Assembly: GCF_902859735.1 (NCBI RefSeq)
Contig: NZ_CADIJY010000003.1
Location: 496,001-560,000, forward strand
DNA from: Achromobacter aegrifaciens
Lineage (GTDB): Bacteria > Pseudomonadota > Gammaproteobacteria > Burkholderiales > Burkholderiaceae_B
Length of the DNA: 64,000 bases
Reading direction: 5' to 3'
The first letter of the stretch is position 1. Each line of letters opens with the position of its first letter. Positions 1 to 7,622 of the stretch are shown here, piece after piece. The position numbers and the translations under genes were made by a program. The notes beneath the pieces were generated by a model. That model did not search any database. It had not been told where the DNA came from and saw only the letters and a list, made by a program, of their open reading frames with translations.

Positions 1-623
1 TCGTCGTCGAACAGGTCCAGGCGGTAGGGCACCACCGAGCCCATCGGGAACAGGTCGATCAGGCCGCCGCGCAGGCAGAATTCGCCGGGCGCCGTTACCT
101 GGGTGACGTGGTTGTAGTTGGCCAGGGTCAGCTGGGCGCGCAGCGCGGCTTCGTTGAGCTTGTCCTTCTGCTTGAAGGAAAAGGTGTAGGCCGCCAGGAA
201 AGAGGGCGGCGCCAGCCGGTACAACGCCGTGGTGACCGGCACCGTCAGCACGTCCACCGACTTGGTCATCAGCGAGTGCAGCGTGTGCAGGCGTTCCGAA
301 ATCAGGTCCTGGTGCGGCGAGAAGGCGTCGTAGGGCAGCGTTTCCCAGTCGGGCAGCTGGCGCACACGCAGGTCCGGAGCGAACAGCTGGATTTCCTCGG
401 CCAGGCGCTGGGCCTCGACCGGCTCAGCGGTCAGGATGACCAGCGCCGCCGAGGCCTGCCGCGCCAGGTCCGCCAGCAGCCAGGCGTCGCCGGACCCTGG
501 AGGGCGCGGCTGCGCATAGCGCGCGCCGGCCTTCAGCGCGGACAGGGTGGGGGCCGTAGCGGGGACGGGAGGCGCGAAGGTGGCGGGGGCGGAGGGGGCT
601 GGCATCAGGCTGGGAGCAGGCAT
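1..623 (-). CDS. mfd: Transcription-repair coupling factor Mfd, N-terminal part (runs off window)
   Basis: The visible part is the first 207 codons of Mfd, the SF2 translocase that removes RNA polymerase stalled at DNA lesions and recruits UvrA. Reading leftward from the ATG at 623, the frame is open to the window edge. After a Pro/Ala-rich leader it reads through RQLPDWETLPYDAFSPHQD, SERLHTL and PGEFCLRGGLIDLFPMG. These are hallmarks of the UvrB-like N-terminal domain, so identity is strong although motor and TRCF domains lie outside. A second in-frame ATG at 605 (residue 7) is possible. The gene is divergent from ispD with only 29 bp between the starts. Confidence 0.92.
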   Translation of the reverse strand, partial: MPAPSLMPAPSAPATFAPPVPATAPTLSALKAGARYAQPRPPGSGDAWLLADLARQASAALVILTAEPVEAQRLAEEIQLFAPDLRVRQLPDWETLPYDAFSPHQDLISERLHTLHSLMTKSVDVLTVPVTTALYRLAPPSFLAAYTFSFKQKDKLNEAALRAQLTLANYNHVTQVTAPGEFCLRGGLIDLFPMGSVVPYRLDLFDD

Positions 624-633
624 CAAGCGGAAG

Positions 634-641
634 ATTATAAA
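634..641. promoter_or_regulatory. Overlapping divergent -10 elements between mfd and ispD
   Basis: The 29-bp gap contains TATAAA on the + strand (636-641) and TATAAT on the - strand (639-634), overlapping in a symmetrical TTATAA core. Each would place a start site about 4-6 nt before its start codon, so both mRNAs could be nearly leaderless. No good -35 hexamer was identified for either direction. Confidence 0.4.
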
Positions 642-652
642 ATCACCGCACC

Positions 653-1336
653 ATGTCTGCCTCCCTCATTGCAATCGTGCCCGCTGCGGGCGTAGGGGCC
701 CGCGCCAGCCGGCCCGGGCATGAAACCGTGCCCAAGCAGTACCGTCCGCTGTCCGGACAGCCCATGCTGCGCCATGCGGTATGCGCGCTGCTGGCCGATG
801 AACGCATCTCGCAGGTGCGGGTGGCCGTGACGCCTGGAGACGGCTGGGTCGATGCCGCGCTGGCCGGCCTGCCGCGCACGGTGTGGCGCGCCTGCGGCGG
901 CGCGACCCGCGCGGATACCGTGGCGGGCGCGCTGGCCGACAGCGGCGTGGCCGACGATACCTGGGTGCTGGTGCATGACGCCGCGCGCCCCGGGCTGCCG
1001 GCAACGGCGCTGGGCCGCCTGATCGACGCCTGCCTGGCGGATCCCGTGGGCGGCCTGTTGGCGCTGCCCGTGGCCGACACCGTCAAGGCCGGCCACGAGC
1101 GTGTGGAGCGCACGCTGGACCGCAATGGCCTGTGGCTGGCGCAGACCCCGCAGATGTTCCGGGCCGGCGTGCTGCGCGATGCGCTGACGGCGGCCTCGGT
1201 GAGCGGCGCGGCCGTCACCGACGAGGCCTCGGCCATCGAGGCGGCTGGCTATGCGCCGCTGCTGGTGCCCGGCGCCATGCGCAATTTCAAGGTGACGTGG
1301 CCGGACGATTTTGAACTGATGGAAAAATGGCTATGA
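653..1336 (+). CDS. ispD: 2-C-methyl-D-erythritol 4-phosphate cytidylyltransferase
   Basis: IspD transfers CMP from CTP to methylerythritol phosphate, the third step of the cytosolic MEP isoprenoid pathway. The 227-aa length is typical. The nucleotide-binding start [12 protein letters not shown] followed by [13 protein letters not shown] is the family signature, and VHDAARP and the C-terminal [14 protein letters not shown] match the conserved substrate-contact and dimer regions. The start at 653 gives the expected N-terminus directly before the first beta strand. It overlaps ispF and is clearly cotranscribed with it. The upstream DNA is only the short divergent gap to mfd. Confidence 0.96.
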   Translation: MSASLIAIVPAAGVGARASRPGHETVPKQYRPLSGQPMLRHAVCALLADERISQVRVAVTPGDGWVDAALAGLPRTVWRACGGATRADTVAGALADSGVADDTWVLVHDAARPGLPATALGRLIDACLADPVGGLLALPVADTVKAGHERVERTLDRNGLWLAQTPQMFRAGVLRDALTAASVSGAAVTDEASAIEAAGYAPLLVPGAMRNFKVTWPDDFELMEKWL

Positions 1337-1821
1337 GTATTCCTTTTCGCGTCGGCCAGGGTTTCGACGTGCACGCGCTGGTCGAGGGCCGCCCGCTGAT
1401 CATCGGCGGCGTCACGATTCCCCACACGCATGGCTTGCTGGGGCATTCGGACGCGGACGTGCTGCTGCACGCCATTACCGACGCGCTGCTGGGCGCCGCC
1501 GGCCTGGGCGACATCGGCCGCCACTTTCCGGATACCGACCCGGCCTTCAAGGGCGCCGACAGCCGCGTGCTGCTGCGCGAGGCCATGGCGCGCGTGCGCG
1601 CCGCGGGCTGGACGCCGGTGAACATCGATGCCACGCTGCACGCGCAGGCGCCCAAGATCGGTCCGCACGCGCCGGCCATGGTGAAGAACATCGCCGCGGA
1701 TACCGGGCTGGCCGAGACCGAGGTCAACATCAAGGCCAAGACCAACGAAGGCCTGGGGTACCTGGGCCGCAAGGAAGGCATCGCGGCGACGGTGGTGGCG
1801 CTATTGGGGCGGATTTCCTAG
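1327..1821 (+). CDS. ispF: 2-C-methyl-D-erythritol 2,4-cyclodiphosphate synthase
   Basis: IspF cyclises CDP-methylerythritol 2-phosphate to MEcPP with loss of CMP, the step after IspE in the MEP pathway. It acts as a metal-dependent trimer in the cytosol. Residues [12 protein letters not shown] carry the Asp-x-His metal ligands, and [26 protein letters not shown] is the conserved core (split here only by description). [17 protein letters not shown] closes the active site. Two starts are possible: ATG at 1327, or ATG at 1333, which makes a classical ATGA overlap with the ispD stop. Length is 164 or 162 aa, normal for the family. Translational coupling to ispD is likely. Confidence 0.96.
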   Translation: MAMSIPFRVGQGFDVHALVEGRPLIIGGVTIPHTHGLLGHSDADVLLHAITDALLGAAGLGDIGRHFPDTDPAFKGADSRVLLREAMARVRAAGWTPVNIDATLHAQAPKIGPHAPAMVKNIAADTGLAETEVNIKAKTNEGLGYLGRKEGIAATVVALLGRIS

Positions 1822-1853
1822 CCCGCCGCGGGGCCCGCGGGCAAGGGGCTTTC

Positions 1854-1946
1854 GCATATTCTCCGCAATTCATTTGGTTTTGATACATCTTTAACAAATG
1901 AATAAGCGGGTCGGATTGATCTGGCATATTCTGCGCTACTTCATTT
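1854..1946. repeat. Direct repeat pair and AT-rich inverted repeat upstream of the DUF4344 gene
   Basis: Two near-identical stretches, 1854-1875 and 1924-1946, share GCATATTCT(C/G)CGC followed by an A/T-rich TTCATTT tail, about 70 bp apart. Between and overlapping them, ATTCATTTG (1868-1876) is matched by its exact reverse complement at 1895-1903. They occupy the whole gap between ispF and the next gene and may be a regulator-binding region; no regulator is identified. Confidence 0.45.
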
Positions 1947-1965
1947 CGACTACTGAGACATTCGG

Positions 1966-4050
1966 ATGCATTTACGTGGCATCGCCCTGGCTTCCATCTT
2001 CGGCGCGGTAAGCCTGCCCGCGCATGCGCAGTACGAGCAGCAGCTCGGCCCGCTGGCCGGCGCGGTCAAGCAGCAGATGCTTGAGGGCTGGACCGCCGGC
2101 GTGCAGGATGGATGGTTCACCCTGCACAACGCGAACAAGGCCGACAGCGAACAGACGCTGTACATGAATGTCGGGCCGGCGCCGGAATCGGGCCGGGTGA
2201 CCGACGTCAATGTGGTCGTCAAGTCGCCGAATCCGAAAGCGTCCATCGGCGTGGCGCTGAGCAACCGCGCCAACAAGAGCCTGTGCCTGCTCGAACTCAC
2301 GGCCGACAAGAATACGCTGCTGTTCTGTCTGCAGGGGAAGGATCGCCGCGACATCGCTGCGCTGCCCAACGTAGCGAAGCTGGACGGTACCGACCGCATC
2401 AGAGTGGTCGAGCTGCCCGGCGCGGCCCGTTTCATCGTCAACGGCCAGCAGATCGGCGATGTCAGCAATGAGCCCGCCACGGGCGCCGAGCTGGGCATCA
2501 TGGCCTACGACGTAGGCACCTTCGGCGTTGCCGATTTCAAGATCACGATGACCGGCGGCCAATCCGCCGCGGCGCCGGCGGCCGGCACCTTGCCCGCGCG
2601 CGGCGGCAACGCAGGCGGGGGCACGGCGCAAAAGCCCCAGGCGCAGGCTCCGGCCGCTGGACAGGGCGGCGGTGACTACAACCCTGCCTTGCCGGGGGAA
2701 GGCCCCTATCCGCGCTTTGGCGGCGACACCATGCGCATTGTGTCGGTGTACATCGGCATCATGCGCAGCATCTTCATGCACGAGTTCGGGCACGCCCTGA
2801 TCGGCGAGCTGGAGCTGCCCTCGACGGGGGCGGAAGAGGACGCGGTCGACATCTATTCGGCGCTGCAGATCGTCGAGCCGACCATGTATCCGTCGGACAA
2901 CAAGGAAGTGAACACCATGGCGCAGGACGCGGCAAAGTACGCGGCCTTGCAGTGGTACTACAGCGGCAAGGTGGCCGAGCGCAGGGGGGCCGACGCCTCC
3001 TCGGCCTGGCAAGACGAGCACACTGGCGACCTGAAGCGTTTTCGCAACATGCTCTGCATCATGTACGGCGGCAACCCCGCCGTGTTCGAGTCCATTGCCA
3101 AACACGTCGGGCTGGAGGACCGGACCCGGGCGCGTTGCGCGGATGAATTCAACAAGCAGAACCGCGCCTGGAACAAGATCCTGGCGCCTCACACGCGCGT
3201 GGGCACCTGGACGCCCGAAGGCCAGCAGCCGGCGAATGCGCCCGGCGCGCCGGTGAAGGTGGTGTTCCAGCCGTCCAAGCGCAAGATCGGCAACTTGTTT
3301 GCGAACAATCTGTCCGAAGCGATCTCGAACAACATCAAGCTGCTGGGCGAACGCTACGTGCTGCCGCGCCCGGTCAACGTGGTGTTCAAGGACTGCGGCC
3401 AGCTCAATGCCTGGTACAGCCCGCGCGAAGGCTCGATCACCATGTGCTATGAGCTGATCGAAAACATCGCGGTGATGATTTCCGACATCGAGATGGGTAC
3501 CGTGGGCGGCGAGGTCGCTCAGGCAGGGGCGGCTCCGGGCTCGGCTGCGCCGCGGCAGCAGCCGGCGCAGCCGGGGCAGGGCCTGCCTGCCAGCGCCATC
3601 GACGAGCTGAAGGACTTTGGCGTGCCGGCCACGACCATGCTGTTCACCGCGCCGTACAAGGGGCCGACGCCCAACAAGATCTACCGGGCCCAGGTGATCA
3701 CGACCGCCGACCTGGTCGGGATGATCAAGAAAGACAAGAATCTCCTCATCGTCGATACCAGCGGGCTGCGCGACACGGTGCCTATCGGCTATCCGCTGAC
3801 CGATGCGGGTTCGGACGGCAGCGTTACGGATCACCTGCAGCAAGGCTTCGACGCCTGGCTGTTGAAGAACAACGGTGGCGATCGCAAGGCGCCCGTCGTG
3901 GTCCTGGGCGCCGGCATGAACGATCGTTCCGCCTACAACGCGGCGCTGCGCGCCGGCACGCTGGGCTGGACCGTGTACTGGTACCGCGGCGGCGTCGAGG
4001 CCTGGGTCGCGAACGGCCTGCCCACCACGTCGAGCATGCCGAAGAAATAA
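1966..4050 (+). CDS. Exported DUF4344 putative metallopeptidase with C-terminal rhodanese-like domain
   Basis: A 694-aa protein beginning with a signal peptide (cleavage probably after AHA near residue 21). Residues ~25-195 look like a beta-rich domain that I cannot name with certainty. After a Pro/Ala/Gly linker, residues ~245-520 carry the DUF4344 pattern: HEFGH at 272-276 followed by the acidic GAEEDAVD at about 289-296, the expected zinc-peptidase arrangement. A second Pro/Gln-rich linker leads to a C-terminal rhodanese-like domain (~570-690), ending in a VYWYRGGVEAW-type strand and GLPT. The rhodanese loop at 647-655 reads LGAGMNDRS and has no cysteine, so sulfurtransferase activity is unlikely. 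It is monocistronic and closed by a strong terminator. The peptidase family is predicted; no substrate is known. Confidence 0.75.
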   Translation: MHLRGIALASIFGAVSLPAHAQYEQQLGPLAGAVKQQMLEGWTAGVQDGWFTLHNANKADSEQTLYMNVGPAPESGRVTDVNVVVKSPNPKASIGVALSNRANKSLCLLELTADKNTLLFCLQGKDRRDIAALPNVAKLDGTDRIRVVELPGAARFIVNGQQIGDVSNEPATGAELGIMAYDVGTFGVADFKITMTGGQSAAAPAAGTLPARGGNAGGGTAQKPQAQAPAAGQGGGDYNPALPGEGPYPRFGGDTMRIVSVYIGIMRSIFMHEFGHALIGELELPSTGAEEDAVDIYSALQIVEPTMYPSDNKEVNTMAQDAAKYAALQWYYSGKVAERRGADASSAWQDEHTGDLKRFRNMLCIMYGGNPAVFESIAKHVGLEDRTRARCADEFNKQNRAWNKILAPHTRVGTWTPEGQQPANAPGAPVKVVFQPSKRKIGNLFANNLSEAISNNIKLLGERYVLPRPVNVVFKDCGQLNAWYSPREGSITMCYELIENIAVMISDIEMGTVGGEVAQAGAAPGSAAPRQQPAQPGQGLPASAIDELKDFGVPATTMLFTAPYKGPTPNKIYRAQVITTADLVGMIKKDKNLLIVDTSGLRDTVPIGYPLTDAGSDGSVTDHLQQGFDAWLLKNNGGDRKAPVVVLGAGMNDRSAYNAALRAGTLGWTVYWYRGGVEAWVANGLPTTSSMPKK

Positions 4051-4070
4051 ACGGTCGGCGACGTAAATAA

Positions 4071-4104
4071 AAAGCCCGCCTGCGGTTACGCAGGCGGGCT
4101 TTTT
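4071..4104. terminator. Bidirectional rho-independent terminator
   Basis: A perfect 14-bp stem (4071-4084 with 4089-4102) closes a GTTA loop and is flanked by A-rich and T-rich runs. It can end both the DUF4344 gene and the converging ahpD. Confidence 0.92.
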
Positions 4105-4119
4105 TTGCCGGACGGAGGC

Positions 4120-4638
4120 TTACTTGCCTTGGGCAGCCAGCGCCAGGGCGGCAGCGTTGACCACGGCGGCGATGCGGCCGGCATCGCGCAGCTGCTCGGT
4201 CGACAGGCCGTCATTCTTCAGGTTTTCGTAGTGCGAAGCCACGCAGAAGTGGCACTTGCCGATGATGGAGGCCACCAGGGCGAACAGCTCGAAGCGCTTC
4301 TTTTCCACGCCGCCGTGGGTGGCGTAGGCGTTCATGCGCAACTGGGCCGGCAGGCTCTTCAATTGGGCGTCGCCAGTCATTTCGACGTACGGATACCAGG
4401 TGTTGTTCATGCCCATGAGGGCCGAGGCCGTCAGCGCGGCGTTGGCGTCGCCTTCGGACAGGCCGCTCTTGAAGGCTTCGACCAGCACCGGGCTGCGCGC
4501 GGCGTAGGCGGCGGACAGCGCGGCGCCGACGGCATCTTCAGGAGCCAGCGTCGAGCGGGCGATCACGGCGTCCAGATTCAGGCGGATATCCTTGGCCCAA
4601 TCCGGCAGTTGTTCCTTAATGGTCGTAAGAAATTCCAT
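4120..4638 (-). CDS. ahpD: Alkyl hydroperoxide reductase-associated AhpD
   Basis: AhpD is a cytosolic all-helical disulfide reductase of the carboxymuconolactone-decarboxylase superfamily that recycles AhpC. The catalytic CxxC-x3-H motif is present as C129-H-F-C132 with H136. The Glu-x4-Asp-like proton relay and MGMNNTWYPYVEM segment are as expected. Its 172 aa are standard. It lies 74 bp downstream of ahpC in the same direction, so it is probably expressed from the ahpC promoter. It ends at a shared terminator. The pairing implies peroxide detoxification through AhpD rather than AhpF. Confidence 0.93.
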   Translation of the reverse strand: MEFLTTIKEQLPDWAKDIRLNLDAVIARSTLAPEDAVGAALSAAYAARSPVLVEAFKSGLSEGDANAALTASALMGMNNTWYPYVEMTGDAQLKSLPAQLRMNAYATHGGVEKKRFELFALVASIIGKCHFCVASHYENLKNDGLSTEQLRDAGRIAAVVNAAALALAAQGK

Positions 4639-4712
4639 AGCTTTTACCTATAATCTAGAGCAGTTAAAGCCCAGCGCAGGACCCGCAATCGGGTCCCGGG
4701 CCGGGCTGGAAA

Positions 4713-5261
4713 TTACAGCGTGGCGCCGCCAACCGTACGGTTGCACGGGCACAGCTCGTCGGTTTGCAGACCGTCGAGCAGACGCAGAACTTCTTCCGGG
4801 TTACGGCCGACGTTCAGGTTGTTCACCGAAACGTGCTGGATCGTGTTGTCCGGATCAACGATGAAGGTGGCGCGCAGGGCAACGCCAGCGCCCTTTTCAC
4901 GCACGCCCAGCTGGTCGATCAGAGCGCCGGTGGTGTCGCCGAACTGGTAGTGACCCAGCTTGTTGAGGTCCGGGTGCTCACGGCGCCATGCCAGCTTGAC
5001 GAATTCGTTGTCGCTCGAGCCGCCCAGCAGGACGGCGTCGCGGTCTTCGAAATCCTTGGCCAGCTTGTTGAAGCCGACGATTTCGGTCGGGCAAACAAAC
5101 GTGAAGTCTTTCGGGTAGAAGTAGATGACCTTCCACTTGCCGGGGAACGAGCTTTCGGTGATGTCTTCAAACGCCGACACGCCGTTTTCTTCGTGCTGGT
5201 TGAAGCCGGGCTTGACGCCGGTGACCTTGAAGGGTTCGAGTTTGTCGCCAACAGTTTTCAT
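4713..5261 (-). CDS. ahpC: Alkyl hydroperoxide reductase AhpC (peroxiredoxin)
   Basis: This peroxiredoxin reduces hydrogen peroxide, organic hydroperoxides and peroxynitrite in the cytosol. The peroxidatic cysteine is C57 in FTFVCPTE. The C-terminus has two cysteines, C171 and C173, in DELCPCNR. That three-cysteine layout is typical of the AhpC group that uses AhpD, matching the downstream gene. The length is 182 aa. A candidate sigma70 promoter lies just upstream, with an inverted repeat overlapping its -10, which suggests regulated expression. No oxyR gene is adjacent. Confidence 0.95.
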   Translation of the reverse strand: MKTVGDKLEPFKVTGVKPGFNQHEENGVSAFEDITESSFPGKWKVIYFYPKDFTFVCPTEIVGFNKLAKDFEDRDAVLLGGSSDNEFVKLAWRREHPDLNKLGHYQFGDTTGALIDQLGVREKGAGVALRATFIVDPDNTIQHVSVNNLNVGRNPEEVLRLLDGLQTDELCPCNRTVGGATL

Positions 5262-5282
5262 GTTTACTCCCAGTTGTTGGTG

Positions 5283-5312
5283 GAATTAAGGCTGCGCCTC
5301 AAACCTTAATTC
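5283..5312. promoter_or_regulatory. Inverted repeat overlapping the ahpC promoter
   Basis: GAATTAAGG at 5283-5291 is the exact reverse complement of 5304-5312, separated by 12 nt. It covers the predicted -10 and start site of ahpC. It does not look like a terminator (no T run) and does not match the OxyR consensus by eye. Confidence 0.4.
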
Positions 5313-5336
5313 TACGCTATGGATTCTCGTTGTCTA
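5309..5336 (-). promoter_or_regulatory. ahpC: Candidate sigma70 promoter of ahpC-ahpD
   Basis: Read on the minus strand, TAGACA (5336-5331), a 16-bp spacer and TAGAAT (5314-5309) each match consensus at five of six bases. The -35 lies just upstream of the risS stop codon region, so ahpC has its own promoter rather than relying on read-through from risS. Confidence 0.5.
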
Positions 5337-6711
5337 ATTGATAATTCCTAAACTTTGCTTTGGGCAACTCTATCCTTGCGGTCAGGCCGCCGCCCTCGCG
5401 CGGCAGCATGCGCAACGAGCCGCCGACATGCTTGAGCAGGCGTTCGACGATGGCCAGGCCCAGCCCCGCGCCGCTGACGCCAGTGCGCGCGGCTTCGCCG
5501 CGCGAGAACGGCCGCAACAGGCGGTCGACGTCTTCCGGCGCGATGCCGGGACCGCGGTCGGACACCTCGATCACGATCATGGAGCCTTCAGCTTGCAGTG
5601 TCATGACGAGATGCGCCATGCCATCGGCCGAACGGCCGTAGCGGCGGGCGTTCTCGATCAGGTTGCTGACGATGCGCTTGAGGTCGAGCGCCGTGATGCG
5701 GGCGCGCAGGCCAGGCTCCAGCGTGGCGTCCAGCTCCCCGCCCAGGGATGCGGTATGGCTGCGTTCGCGTTCGTAGAGCTCGGCCAGCACCGCGGAGATG
5801 TCCGTGGCCAGCTGCGGCAACGTGCCGGCGGGACGCGCGTACTCCATCAACTGGCCGATACTGTGGTCGATCTGGCCCAGGTCTTCGTCGATGGCCTGGC
5901 GGGCGTCCTCGGATACGCCGCTCAACTCGATCTCCAGCCGCATGCGCGCAAGCGGCGTGCGCAGGTCGTGCGAGATACCCGCCAGCATCAGCTCGCGGTC
6001 GGCCTCCGCCTGTCTGAGGTCCTTGGCCATGCGGTTGAACGAGGCGTTCAGGTCGCGGATTTCCAGTGGTCCCTGCTCGGGCAGGGCGGCGGGGGTTTCG
6101 CCCCGCGACAGCACCTGGGCGGCCCGGGCCAGCCGCGACAGCGGCCGGTTGACGAAGCCCACGCTGACTGCGGCGCCTACCAACGACAGCAATAGCGCCG
6201 TGGCGCCCCAGCCCAGCCATTCGATCCCGCCCGTCAGGCCGATCTGCTCGCGCTCGAACACCAGCCAATACAGGTCTTTTTCTATCTGGAAGCTGACCCA
6301 GAAGCCGGGTACCTGGTTGACGCCCCAGGCAATCTGCGTTTCCGGGCCGAAGCGCGTGCGGATGTGCTGGGCAACGCGTTGCCAGTAATCGTCGTCCGGG
6401 AGGGCTTCGGCGAAGTCGGTGACTTCGCGCGGATAGACCTGGATGCCTTCGTTGGTGGCCAGATCCAGCAGCAGCTTGCTGCGCTCGTCGTTATGCGAGT
6501 AGATCAGCGCGGTGCGCGTGATATTGACGGCCGTGATCACCCGCTGCGCCATTTGATTGGCGCGCGGTCCCAGCTCCATGCTGAAGAATACTTGTAGCCA
6601 CGCGCCCAGGCTGACGAGCATCAGCGCGGCGAGCAACAGGAACGTGCGGCCGAACAAGCCGAGCCGCAAACGTGATGTCAGGTTCCTGAAGGTTCTGCGC
6701 AAGCGGGGCAC
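5317..6711 (-). CDS. risS: Sensor histidine kinase RisS (EnvZ type)
   Basis: An inner-membrane sensor kinase partnered with RisA. A first membrane segment (FLLLAALMLVSLGAWL) and a second one (ATALLLSLVGAAVSVGFV) flank a periplasmic domain of roughly 120 residues. They are followed by HAMP, the dimerisation domain with phospho-acceptor His in GISHDLRTPLARMRLE (residue 248 from this start), and an ATPase domain with N (LIENARRYG) and G boxes (DRGPGI, GAGLGLAI). I chose the GTG at 6711 because AGGAG lies about 10 nt upstream. The open frame extends to an ATG at 6768, overlapping risA, without a ribosome site. The gene is intact, unlike the risS pseudogene reported for B. pertussis. Confidence 0.87.
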   Translation of the reverse strand: MPRLRRTFRNLTSRLRLGLFGRTFLLLAALMLVSLGAWLQVFFSMELGPRANQMAQRVITAVNITRTALIYSHNDERSKLLLDLATNEGIQVYPREVTDFAEALPDDDYWQRVAQHIRTRFGPETQIAWGVNQVPGFWVSFQIEKDLYWLVFEREQIGLTGGIEWLGWGATALLLSLVGAAVSVGFVNRPLSRLARAAQVLSRGETPAALPEQGPLEIRDLNASFNRMAKDLRQAEADRELMLAGISHDLRTPLARMRLEIELSGVSEDARQAIDEDLGQIDHSIGQLMEYARPAGTLPQLATDISAVLAELYERERSHTASLGGELDATLEPGLRARITALDLKRIVSNLIENARRYGRSADGMAHLVMTLQAEGSMIVIEVSDRGPGIAPEDVDRLLRPFSRGEAARTGVSGAGLGLAIVERLLKHVGGSLRMLPREGGGLTARIELPKAKFRNYQLDNENP

Positions 6712-6745
6712 GAGGCTGCGCTCCTGCCCGGGGCGGGCGAGTCGG

Positions 6746-7480
6746 TCAGCTACCACCGTCCGGCACAAACACGTATCCGAGACCCCAGACGGTCTGGATG
6801 AATACGGGCTTGGACGGATTCGGTTCGATCAGCTTGCGCAGGCGCGAGATCTGCACGTCCAGGCTGCGATCGAAGGCTTCGTATTCGCGGCCGCGCGCCA
6901 GTTCCATGAGCTTGTCGCGCGACAGCGGGATCTTGGGGTGGCGTGCGAACACCTTCAGCACCGAGAATTCGCCGGTGGTGATGGGCACCTGTTCGCCGTT
7001 GCGCGTGAGCGTGCGGGTGGACAGGTTCAGCGTGTAGGGGCCGAAGGCGATGGACTCGTTTTCCTGGCTGGGGGCGCCGGGATGTTCCTCGGTGCCGCGG
7101 CGGCGCAGGATCGCGTTGATACGCGCCAGCAGTTCCCGGGGGTTGAACGGCTTGGACAGGTAGTCGTCCGCGCCCATTTCCAGGCCGACGATGCGGTCGA
7201 TTTCTTCCGCCTTGGCCGTCAGCATGATGATGGGGGTATTGTCGTGACCACCGCGCAGCCGGCGACAGATGGACAGGCCATCTTCTCCAGGCAGCATCAG
7301 ATCCAGCACGAGCAGGTCGAAATGCTCGCGTTGCCAGAGTTTGCCCATCTCTTTGGCGTCTTCGGCAACGAAAACGTTGAATCCCTGCTCGGATAAGTAC
7401 CGACGCAGCAAATCGCGCAAGCGCGGATCATCGTCGACGACGAGGATTTTTCGGGTGGGGGTGGTGTTTTGCGTATTCAT
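6746..7480 (-). CDS. risA: Response regulator RisA (OmpR family)
   Basis: A 244-aa response regulator with an N-terminal receiver domain (acidic pocket D16-D18, phospho-acceptor D60 in LVLDLMLPGEDG, conserved TAK and KPF) and a C-terminal OmpR winged helix. The winged helix ends in SLDVQISRLRKLIEPNP and QTVWGLGYVF. It is the cognate partner of RisS, which begins about 35 nt after it (or overlaps it if the longer RisS start is used). In Bordetella this regulator controls motility and virulence-repressed genes; the target genes cannot be read here. Divergent from the tsaB-rimI gene across a 142-bp gap. Confidence 0.9.
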   Translation of the reverse strand: MNTQNTTPTRKILVVDDDPRLRDLLRRYLSEQGFNVFVAEDAKEMGKLWQREHFDLLVLDLMLPGEDGLSICRRLRGGHDNTPIIMLTAKAEEIDRIVGLEMGADDYLSKPFNPRELLARINAILRRRGTEEHPGAPSQENESIAFGPYTLNLSTRTLTRNGEQVPITTGEFSVLKVFARHPKIPLSRDKLMELARGREYEAFDRSLDVQISRLRKLIEPNPSKPVFIQTVWGLGYVFVPDGGS

Positions 7481-7622
7481 GGCCGGAAATGTAACAGTGG
7501 CAAGAACCAGCGGCTAGTGGGCGTTCACAAGATATTACACATTGCGAACCATGGTTGAAATCCCCCTCGCATCCCCCTGATAACCGGGGGCGGAGTCGCG
7601 GTATTTCGTACAATCTGCATCT

